A program made the position numbers and the translations under genes. The notes beneath the pieces were generated by a model that saw only the letters and a program-made list of their open reading frames with translations, made no database searches and was not told the DNA's origin. This document shows positions 1-5,001 of a DNA stretch of 5,127 nucleotides, piece by piece. Source of the DNA: an uncultured Lachnospiraceae bacterium (GTDB lineage: Bacteria > Bacillota > Clostridia > Lachnospirales > Lachnospiraceae); the NCBI GenBank assembly GCA_900557385.1, contig USSP01000149.1, forward strand, positions 1 to 5,127, read 5' to 3'. Numbering within the stretch: position 1 is the first letter of the stretch; each line of letters starts with the position of its first letter.

Positions 1-150
1 TCTGCTTCCTGCAGCATAGGCTTCCTGCAGCATTTCCACCGGCTTTGTCTTACTGACGGAGATGAGATGCACCTCATGAAGGTCTCTTCCGCTTCTTTCA
101 CATGCTGCTGCAATATTGTCCCGTACCTGCTTTAAATTTTCCTGAATCAT
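1..150 (-). CDS. YggS/PLPBP-family pyridoxal-phosphate homeostasis protein, N-terminal part (cut by window edge)
   Basis: Partial gene: 50 N-terminal codons are present and the rest lies beyond the left edge. The translation begins MIQENLKQVRDNIAAACERS and continues through HLISVSKTKP. That last motif is the family's first barrel strand, and its Lys (residue 36) is the one that binds pyridoxal phosphate as a Schiff base. Known for the family: a single-domain cytoplasmic TIM-barrel protein (YggS in E. coli, YlmE in Bacillus, PLPBP in humans) that buffers PLP and affects amino-acid homeostasis, with no established enzymatic reaction. I chose the ATG at 150. A GTG at 162 is in frame and a GGAAAGG lies at 164-170, so the start could be four codons earlier; an in-frame TGA lies further upstream. 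The gap to the preceding HlyD-like gene is 50 bases without a terminator, so co-transcription is likely. In many Firmicutes this gene precedes sepF, ylmG/ylmH and divIVA, which would fall outside this window. Confidence 0.93.
   Translation of the reverse strand, partial: MIQENLKQVRDNIAAACERSGRDLHEVHLISVSKTKPVEMLQEAYAAGSR
4..33. repeat. 14-bp direct repeat, two copies inside the yggS-like gene
   Basis: GCTTCCTGCAGCAT occurs at 4-17 and again at 20-33, 16 bases apart, each copy containing the palindrome CTGCAG. The period is not a multiple of three, so the two copies encode different residues (the MLQEA and YAAGS parts). The encoded protein fits the family, so this is most likely chance or a minor local duplication rather than a functional element. 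Confidence 0.5.
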
Positions 151-200
151 CTTAATAACCACGCCTTTCCGCGAACGCTTTTGTTCCCACCGTATATCTT

Positions 201-1592
201 TTATTCATATATGAAATCGTTCACTGTCACAGCTTCCGCATTCAATGCAATATAGTCATACACGTTCAAACCATACTCTGTGTTGGATTTCACAATGGAA
301 TATTCATCGTTCTGATATAAAATCTGGATCTGCTTAAAGTCTGCGTATCCTTTATTGATATTATATACACCGATCAGTCCGCCTCTCTTGGATACCGTAT
401 AAGTTTCCGTGGAATTCGGCTTTACAATGACATCTCCGATCCGAAGCTGGGAGTCGTCCAGATAATACTCATTATCTGCATGCTCATAAATCGGGGTTTC
501 AACAAATTCGCTGCTCTTGGATCCATCCTCTTTGTAGGTTTCCTTCATTACGCCGAAAGAACTACTGTTTCCTCCCTGTACCACATAATCTTCAGGCACC
601 AGAAAGAACTCCTTCTGTACAATGGATGAATTGGGGATTTTCAACCCCTCTTCCTCCTCCGTAATCAATTCAAGATCCAAAAAGCGATCCGTACAAAATG
701 TCACCATGGAATTATTAAATTTCAAAGAAACAAAGGTTTCATCCGGGTCATCATCACAAATGCCCAGTAAGGTTACCTGTCCCCAGGATTCATACTGATT
801 TTTTAAAAACCGGACTTTTACATACTCCATCTCATTGAGTTCTGCCGCCATGTCATTGCCTGCCCGGATCACAACCTCCCAGTCCTCCGAAGTGCAGACC
901 TTGTATACGGTTTCTCCATTGGCAACCAGTTCGTTATTTAACAAAGAAGTTTTCTTATAATTCTCGCTGTCAAAATCCGCACTGCGGATTTCTTCCGGAA
1001 GCTTATTCTCGAAGCCGTCCACAGAATAAACCACAACACCGGTATTCTGGGCATAGCACAGATTGATCGCCCCATTGGATCCTGACAAAGCTTCAATATT
1101 CCCTAACAATGCATTATTGGCAAATTTCATTACCGTTCCCTGAAGTGTATATTTAAAATCATAAGTGGAACTGAAATTTTCTTTGGAAAAACCGTGTGTA
1201 AAGTTCACCATATCTGCCTTCAGTTCCGCTAAATCCGTGTCCGATAATGCATTTTCCCCGGATGTTGCTTCTCCCAGATAATCCGCAATTCTTCCTGTCT
1301 CATCAATGGAATAGACCAAATTGCCCACAGCAACCCGTTCCCCTTCCCTGGCATAATAATTCACATATCCTGCCCGAGGTGCCTCTACCAGCTGCTCCGT
1401 TCTGAGAGCAATTCCCTGATAAGTAGAATTTACAGAGAGAGAACCTTTTTTTACTTCATACCCCACTACCGGATCTGACTTTACATACATAACGACACAG
1501 ATTACAAGATAAGCAAAAATTGCAAGAAAAATAAGCATACCGATATTGATATTAATCGGTTTCCGGTATTTTCTGATATTATTTTTCGCCAA
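201..1592 (-). CDS. HlyD/RND-adaptor-like membrane-anchored protein of unknown partner
   Basis: 463 residues from the TTG at 1592. I chose that start because GGAGG at 1600-1604 sits 7 bases upstream. An open frame continues up to an ATG at 1682, but that would translate the terminator hairpin and overlap the previous gene. The protein has a basic N-terminus, one transmembrane segment (about residues 18-37) and then an extracytoplasmic domain. Residues 69-97 (EAPRAGYVNYYAREGERVAV and following) resemble the first half of a lipoyl-like barrel-sandwich hybrid, and residues 184-193 may be its second half. The region between them is short and shows no long coiled-coil hairpin. Residues 317-325 (GLKIPNSSI) and the tail from about 405 (GVYNINKGYADFKQIQILY) look like the beta-barrel and membrane-proximal domains of efflux adaptors. 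Such proteins usually couple to ABC or RND exporters, but none is encoded nearby. The yggS-like gene follows after 50 bases. Adaptor-like architecture is fairly sure; an actual efflux role is not. Confidence 0.8.
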   Translation of the reverse strand: MAKNNIRKYRKPININIGMLIFLAIFAYLVICVVMYVKSDPVVGYEVKKGSLSVNSTYQGIALRTEQLVEAPRAGYVNYYAREGERVAVGNLVYSIDETGRIADYLGEATSGENALSDTDLAELKADMVNFTHGFSKENFSSTYDFKYTLQGTVMKFANNALLGNIEALSGSNGAINLCYAQNTGVVVYSVDGFENKLPEEIRSADFDSENYKKTSLLNNELVANGETVYKVCTSEDWEVVIRAGNDMAAELNEMEYVKVRFLKNQYESWGQVTLLGICDDDPDETFVSLKFNNSMVTFCTDRFLDLELITEEEEGLKIPNSSIVQKEFFLVPEDYVVQGGNSSSFGVMKETYKEDGSKSSEFVETPIYEHADNEYYLDDSQLRIGDVIVKPNSTETYTVSKRGGLIGVYNINKGYADFKQIQILYQNDEYSIVKSNTEYGLNVYDYIALNAEAVTVNDFIYE

Positions 1593-1599
1593 GGTTCTC

Positions 1600-1604
1600 C
1601 CTCC
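1600..1604 (-). promoter_or_regulatory. Ribosome binding site fixing the TTG start of the HlyD-like gene
   Basis: The minus strand reads GGAGG here within AAGGGAGGGAG, followed by 7 bases (GAGAACC) and then TTG at 1592. No comparable site precedes the ATG at 1682, so this decides the start codon. Confidence 0.85.
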
Positions 1605-1617
1605 TTCCTTTTTCCTC

Positions 1618-1646
1618 AAAAAACCCTCGGAAACATCCGAGGGTTT
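1618..1646 (-). terminator. Intrinsic terminator after the P-loop gene
   Basis: On the minus strand there is an 11-bp perfect stem (AAACCCTCGGA pairing with TCCGAGGGTTT) with a 4-base loop TGTT, occupying 1621-1646. It ends in a run of six T (1623 down to 1618, the first three of which also pair in the stem). It begins 25 bases after the stop codon of the P-loop gene and ends 25 bases before the TTG of the next gene. It should end the short P-loop transcript. Read in the plus direction it lacks a proper T run, and there is no plus-strand gene for it to serve. Confidence 0.9.
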
Positions 1647-1653
1647 CTTATTT

Positions 1654-1682
1654 ATTCTATCGTTTTTTATCTTAAAGAGCAA
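1654..1682 (-). promoter_or_regulatory. Candidate sigma-A promoter for the HlyD-like/yggS-like unit
   Basis: On the minus strand TTGCTC (1682-1677, three of six matches to TTGACA) is followed by exactly 17 bases and then TAGAAT (1659-1654, five of six matches to TATAAT), in an A/T-rich stretch that includes the stop codon of the P-loop gene. The expected transcription start near 1647 falls at the foot of the terminator hairpin, so the message would begin with that hairpin. The -35 box is weak. The alternative is that the downstream genes are reached by terminator read-through or from another promoter. Confidence 0.45.
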
Positions 1683-2091
1683 TAATGACTTTTGATTTTA
1701 ATGCATCCGGAAGTTCTGACTCGTCGCGAGATACACTCAGAATAAAGTCTACATGGAATTTCTCGCTGATTTCCTCCAGCTTGTCAATCACAGGAGTAAT
1801 ATCTCCTTCTTCCACACATGCAATCTTCAGGAAGCTGTCTAAGTACATCTGCTCCAGATCATGATCCTGGGAAATAATACCGCAGATAAAGCCCAAAAAT
1901 TCCTGGCTATTCGTTATCAGATAATCCGGTACATTGATCAGTCTCACCTTATTATTCAGTTCATACATATGCTTTGTAGACTTATCCAGATAAACAACAC
2001 TGCCGGAAACGGTCTTCACCTGACCATTTACCTTATCCAATAACTCTTTGGTCTTTCCTTTACCCTTTTTTCCTACAATTAATTGAACCAT
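1672..2091 (-). CDS. Small P-loop (Walker A) protein of unknown function
   Basis: 139 residues from the ATG at 2091, which has AGGAGG (2101-2106) 9 bases upstream. The in-frame ATG at 2100 touches that AGGAGG directly and is an unlikely start. I do not recognise a characterised family. The N-terminus MVQLIVGKKGKGKTKELLDK is a beta strand followed by a Walker A loop (GKKGKGKT, residues 7-14), so NTP binding is likely. Further strand-like stretches are SVVYLD (31-36), VRLINV (49-54) and VDFILSVSRD (114-123); the last resembles a core strand ending in a sensor-type Ser, followed by an acidic loop. No convincing Walker B (four hydrophobics plus Asp/Glu) is visible; the nearest is the QMYLDS region (81-86). 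The protein is highly charged, has no signal peptide or membrane segment, and is probably cytoplasmic. Automatic annotation might call it ATP-binding or PilT-like, but at this length PilT ATPase domains cannot fit. It has its own promoter and terminator, so it is expressed separately from the operons on either side. Confidence 0.85.
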   Translation of the reverse strand: MVQLIVGKKGKGKTKELLDKVNGQVKTVSGSVVYLDKSTKHMYELNNKVRLINVPDYLITNSQEFLGFICGIISQDHDLEQMYLDSFLKIACVEEGDITPVIDKLEEISEKFHVDFILSVSRDESELPDALKSKVIIAL

Positions 2092-2100
2092 TGGACTCAT

Positions 2101-2106
2101 CCTCCT
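2101..2106 (-). promoter_or_regulatory. Ribosome binding site of the P-loop gene
   Basis: A perfect AGGAGG on the minus strand. It directly abuts the ATG at 2100 (no spacing) and lies 9 bases before the ATG at 2091, which favours the latter as start. Confidence 0.85.
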
Positions 2107-2127
2107 AAATGTATTTTTACTGTCTTA

Positions 2128-2156
2128 ATTATAAGTGATTTTATACAAAAAAACAA
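2128..2156 (-). promoter_or_regulatory. Sigma-A promoter of the P-loop gene
   Basis: On the minus strand TTGTTT (2156-2151, three of six matches) is followed by a 17-base A/T-rich spacer and a perfect TATAAT (2133-2128). Transcription should start near 2121, giving a leader of about 30 bases that holds the AGGAGG. The -35 box begins 2 bases after the stop codon of the carboxypeptidase gene. A 6-bp inverted repeat (ATAAGT/ACTTAT) brackets the spacer, but it is too short to call an operator. Confidence 0.75.
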
Positions 2157-2157
2157 C

Positions 2158-3174
2158 TTATTTTTCCACTTGTCTGTTGATTTCGTCTAACAATTCATTC
2201 ATTTGTAAATACATATTATCGGTAGAATCCGAATTCATAATAACAGAAATATAAGGATTCCCGGAGGAATCTCTGGATAGTAAAATCAGACAATGTCCCG
2301 CCGCTGCCGTCGTTCCGGTTTTCCCTCCGATCACCGTAATTTTTTCCGGTGCTGTTGCCAGATTATCCCGCATATAACGATTGGTATTATTAACGGTCAG
2401 TTCCTTGCTCTCTCCATTTGCCAGGGTGTAGGTTGTGGTATAGGAAGGCATCTGTATGATCTCATTGAAAAGCTCATACTTCATAGCTTCATTAAAAATC
2501 AGGTACATATCGTATCCGGTCACAAAGTGACCTTCCTGGGTCAACCCATTTGGATTCAGAAAATGAGAACCGGTGGCACCGATGGCAGCTGCCTCCTCAT
2601 TCATTAAATTACAGAAATTGTCAACAGAGCCTGCAACGCCCTCCGCAATCATAATTGCCACATCGTTTGCCGAATAAATCAGTAAAATATGTAAAGCCTG
2701 GTTCAGTGTCATCTGATCGCCCGGCTTTATTCCGGATAATTGCGCTCCTGACTCTGTAATCACACAGTTTTCCGAAGCCGTCAGCATCTGTTCTGCAGAC
2801 CCATACTTCAATGCCGTCAATGCTGTCATAATCTTGGTAAGTGACGCCGGATTCATGGTTGCATAAATATTTTTGGCATATAAAGTATCGGCATCCTTCA
2901 GATCGAAAAGACCTGCAACTGACGCCGTTTCCATATCGACCTGTCCGCTTGCCTCAATGTCTCCGTCCGCCACACAGAGATCCTGTGCAAAAGATTTCGC
3001 CCTCTCTGCAGATGAATTTACATTAACCCGGTAGGAACTCACTCCGTAATCCGTATCATATTGCATGTCATAATTAACCGTTCCGCATCCGGTGAGAGAC
3101 CCTGCCAAAATCAACGTAACAAGAGCTGCCGCTAAATTACGGTACTTCCTATTTATACATCTCACGCCACTCAA
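2158..3174 (-). CDS. Lipoprotein D-alanyl-D-alanine carboxypeptidase (peptidase S11, DacA/PBP5-like)
   Basis: 338 residues. It should remove the terminal D-Ala from peptidoglycan stem pentapeptides outside the membrane, limiting cross-linking. All three penicillin-binding motifs are present: SLTK with nucleophile Ser111 and Lys114, SAN at 168-170, and KTG at 285-287 within GGKTGTT. The N-terminus is basic, then hydrophobic, and ends in a lipobox LTGC with Cys30, so the mature protein is probably lipid-anchored. About 80 residues separate the Cys from the catalytic domain, and the chain ends about 50 residues after KTG. It therefore lacks the C-terminal beta domain and amphipathic anchor of classical PBP5. 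The start is TTG at 3174 with AGAGG five bases upstream, overlapping mgsA by 26 bases; a GTG at 3165 is a possible alternative. Either start keeps the signal peptide. It is the last gene of the min-rodA operon, and beta-lactams would be expected to acylate it. Specificity (carboxypeptidase versus endopeptidase) is inferred. Confidence 0.92.
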   Translation of the reverse strand: MSGVRCINRKYRNLAAALVTLILAGSLTGCGTVNYDMQYDTDYGVSSYRVNVNSSAERAKSFAQDLCVADGDIEASGQVDMETASVAGLFDLKDADTLYAKNIYATMNPASLTKIMTALTALKYGSAEQMLTASENCVITESGAQLSGIKPGDQMTLNQALHILLIYSANDVAIMIAEGVAGSVDNFCNLMNEEAAAIGATGSHFLNPNGLTQEGHFVTGYDMYLIFNEAMKYELFNEIIQMPSYTTTYTLANGESKELTVNNTNRYMRDNLATAPEKITVIGGKTGTTAAAGHCLILLSRDSSGNPYISVIMNSDSTDNMYLQMNELLDEINRQVEK

Positions 3175-3544
3175 TATCTCCTCTGTCCAGTGATTTGATC
3201 AACAGTTCCGCTGTTGCCAGATTGGTGGCAAGAGGAATGTTATGCATATCACAAAGGCGCATGACATTATTGATATCCGGCTCATGCGCTTTAGGAGCAA
3301 GGGGATCACGCAAAAAGATTACCAGATCAATCTGATTGTGCTCAATCTGTGCACCAATCTGCTGTTCTCCACCCAGATGCCCTGCAAGATATTTGTGTAT
3401 ATTTAAATTTGTCACTTCTTCAATCAGTCTGCCTGTCGTTCCCGTTGCATACAAGTCATTTTTCGACAAGATTCCCCGGTATGCAATACAGAAGTTCTGC
3501 ATCAGTTTTTTCTTTGCATCATGCGCAATGAGTGCAATGTTCAT
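3149..3544 (-). CDS. mgsA: Methylglyoxal synthase
   Basis: 131 residues, the usual length for the short Gram-positive form. The enzyme converts dihydroxyacetone phosphate to methylglyoxal and phosphate in the cytoplasm, bypassing lower glycolysis and releasing phosphate when sugar phosphates pile up. Family motifs are present in order: IALIAHDAKK (His8, Asp9), YATGTTG (32-38, phosphate binding), LGGEQQIGA (57-65), IFLRDPL (76-82, Asp80), HEPD (87-90) and NIPLATNLATAEL (102-114). The position equal to E. coli Asp71, the proposed catalytic base, is Glu60 here; the equivalents of His19, Asp20, Asp91, His98 and Asp101 are kept. Start ATG at 3544 with AGAGGG 7 bases upstream. It follows rodA by 36 bases and overlaps the carboxypeptidase gene by 26 bases, so it belongs to the cell-shape operon and the downstream gene is probably translationally coupled to it. 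Confidence 0.95.
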   Translation of the reverse strand: MNIALIAHDAKKKLMQNFCIAYRGILSKNDLYATGTTGRLIEEVTNLNIHKYLAGHLGGEQQIGAQIEHNQIDLVIFLRDPLAPKAHEPDINNVMRLCDMHNIPLATNLATAELLIKSLDRGDIEWREMYK

Positions 3545-3580
3545 AAGAATTCCCTCTCTTGAATGTAATAATATAAATGC

Positions 3581-4720
3581 CTACCCTATTCGTTCCCCGT
3601 AATCGCCACGGTTGACCCGTTTTGCCTGTAACCTGACATTTAACACCAACCCGATTCCCATATAGCAGGAAAGTAGGGAAGAAAGACCATAACTTACAAA
3701 AGGCAGTGGCAATCCTGTATTCGGCATAATTCCCGTAGCCACGCCGATATTGAAAAATCCCTGGAAGCCGATCATCGCTCCTACCCCACAACAAATGAGC
3801 ACGCCTCCTAAATCCTTAGCCTTTCTGGCACACAGACAGCATTCCAACGCAATCAGGATAATCAATGCAATTACCAGGCAGGCACCTACAAAGCCTGTCT
3901 CTTCTCCGATTACCGCAAAGATAAAGTCGGTCTGCGGTTCCGAAATAAAGTTTCCGTTCTTTACGGAACTGATTACATTGGTATTATATCCTTTTCCCAG
4001 AAGCTGACCGGAACCGATAGCAATCTTGGAATTCGTCTGCTGATAGGCTATGGTATTCGCATATTCTTCCGGATGAAGCCATCCTAAAATACGCAACTGC
4101 TGATATTCCTCAATAATCTGCTGATCCGGCTGCAAAATCATATATAAAAGTACAAGTGCTGACGGTACTGCCACTACCAGTACACCAAATATGATTTTGT
4201 AGCTTAGCCCTCCCATAAACAGCATAATGCAGAATACCACCGCAACTACAATGGTTGTCGACAGGTCAGGCTGGCTGTAAATCAGATAAAGCAGAGGCAC
4301 TACAAGAATGATTGCAGTTGCCAAAAACTTGAATGTATTGATCTTATCCTTATATTTCATAATAAACGCTGCATAAAATAAAATCAATAAAATTTTCGCA
4401 AGTTCTGAGGGTTGAAATCGAATTCCGGCAAGAGACAGCCAACGCTGGGCACCACCTGCATCACTGCCCATTCCTGTGTTTACAAGAATGAGCAGTACCA
4501 GATTGATCAGATAAAAAAGCCAATAAAACTTCAGTACAATGGAATAATCAAACAGTGCAAGAAACAGCATGGCTGCCACGCCCATAAGCAATCCGTTGAT
4601 CTGGGTAGACTGAACGGATGCCTTGGCAGATCCAATGGCAAAGATACCGATCACTGTCAGTGACACAACCAGTATGACTAACTTAAAATCAAAATCTCGG
4701 AGTCGGTAATTCTTAAACAT
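3581..4720 (-). CDS. rodA: RodA-type SEDS peptidoglycan glycosyltransferase
   Basis: 379 residues, with about ten hydrophobic segments (for example 13-30, 43-57, 62-81, 131-148, 153-170, 175-196, 277-296). SEDS proteins polymerise lipid II into glycan strands at the membrane; RodA works with a class B PBP and the MreBCD system in elongation. Signatures: RWLSLAGIRFQPSELAK (93-109), SQPDLSTT (149-156), and the extracellular loop from about 197 to 265 with KIAIGSGQLLGKG (232-244) and PQTDFIFAVIGEE (262-274). Asp265 in the latter matches the essential Asp of the family. The signature GLPLPFVSYG (336-345) follows. RodA is preferred over FtsW because of the KIAIGSGQLLGKG and TDFIFAVIGEE wording, the short tails and the operon setting. 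Leu346 stands where many homologues have a second Gly (SYGGSS). Start ATG at 4720 with AGAGG 5 bases upstream; it begins 14 bases after the minE stop. Confidence 0.93.
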   Translation of the reverse strand: MFKNYRLRDFDFKLVILVVSLTVIGIFAIGSAKASVQSTQINGLLMGVAAMLFLALFDYSIVLKFYWLFYLINLVLLILVNTGMGSDAGGAQRWLSLAGIRFQPSELAKILLILFYAAFIMKYKDKINTFKFLATAIILVVPLLYLIYSQPDLSTTIVVAVVFCIMLFMGGLSYKIIFGVLVVAVPSALVLLYMILQPDQQIIEEYQQLRILGWLHPEEYANTIAYQQTNSKIAIGSGQLLGKGYNTNVISSVKNGNFISEPQTDFIFAVIGEETGFVGACLVIALIILIALECCLCARKAKDLGGVLICCGVGAMIGFQGFFNIGVATGIMPNTGLPLPFVSYGLSSLLSCYMGIGLVLNVRLQAKRVNRGDYGERIG

Positions 4721-4734
4721 AGTTTCCTCTTATC

Positions 4735-5001
4735 TCATTGGTGCAGATCAAGAATGGGAATATTGGCATACAAGGTAGGATTCTTGGCATTTCTGCCTTT
4801 TGTTCCCGTTTTTGTAATCTGAATTTCCATGCTTTGCGCATCAATCTTCATGTATTTGGAGATCACCTGTGCGATATCACGTTTAATCATCTCCATCATT
4901 TCCTCAGAACAATTAACACGATCTGAAATCAATAAAATCTTTAAACGATCCTTTGCAATGTCCCGGGATCTCTTCCGTTGAAAAAATCTTTTAAACCCCA
5001 T
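4735..5001 (-). CDS. minE: Cell division topological specificity factor MinE
   Basis: 88 residues, typical of the family. MinE stimulates the MinD ATPase and drives MinCD off the membrane near midcell, so that Z-rings form only there. The N-terminus MGFKRFFQRKRS is a short amphipathic, basic membrane-binding segment. RLKILLISDR (19-28) is the MinD-contacting segment, equal to RLQIIVAHER of E. coli. The rest (30-85) fits the topological specificity domain with its helix (EEMMEMIKRDIAQVISKYM) and the strands around MEIQITK. I chose the ATG at 5001, since AGGAGG (5008-5013) lies 6 bases upstream. The open frame continues upstream to 5106, but that stretch is out-of-frame minD coding. It overlaps the minD stop by 11 bases, so translation is probably coupled, keeping the MinD:MinE ratio steady. 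Confidence 0.96.
   Translation of the reverse strand: MGFKRFFQRKRSRDIAKDRLKILLISDRVNCSEEMMEMIKRDIAQVISKYMKIDAQSMEIQITKTGTKGRNAKNPTLYANIPILDLHQ

Noticed and set aside
1593..1682. An N-terminal extension of 30 codons for the HlyD-like gene, starting from the ATG at 1682.
   Set aside because: It would translate the terminator hairpin, overlap the P-loop gene, and has no ribosome binding site; the TTG at 1592 has GGAGG at ideal spacing.
2131..2162. A 6-bp inverted repeat (ATAAGT/ACTTAT) around the P-loop promoter spacer as a possible operator.
   Set aside because: It is short, A/T-rich and in an A/T-rich context, so chance is a sufficient explanation.
2134..2200. A terminator for the min-rodA-mgsA-dac operon at the T-rich run just after the carboxypeptidase stop.
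   Set aside because: There is a run of seven T, but upstream only very short, mismatched pairing (CAAC/GTTG) and no GC-rich stem; the run is better explained as part of the P-loop gene's promoter.
3545..3610. A promoter for mgsA in the short rodA-mgsA gap (TATATT on the minus strand).
   Set aside because: At 17 bases upstream there is nothing like TTGACA, and the gap is only 36 bases in a tightly packed operon.
3519..3794. A 91-codon minus-strand open frame across the rodA/mgsA junction.
   Set aside because: It overlaps the well-supported rodA in another frame, has an unnatural composition rich in Arg, Gly and Tyr, and has no ribosome binding site.
1861..4926. Several plus-strand open frames of 60 to 104 codons.
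   Set aside because: All are antisense shadows of confident minus-strand genes and show no domain or convincing start signal.
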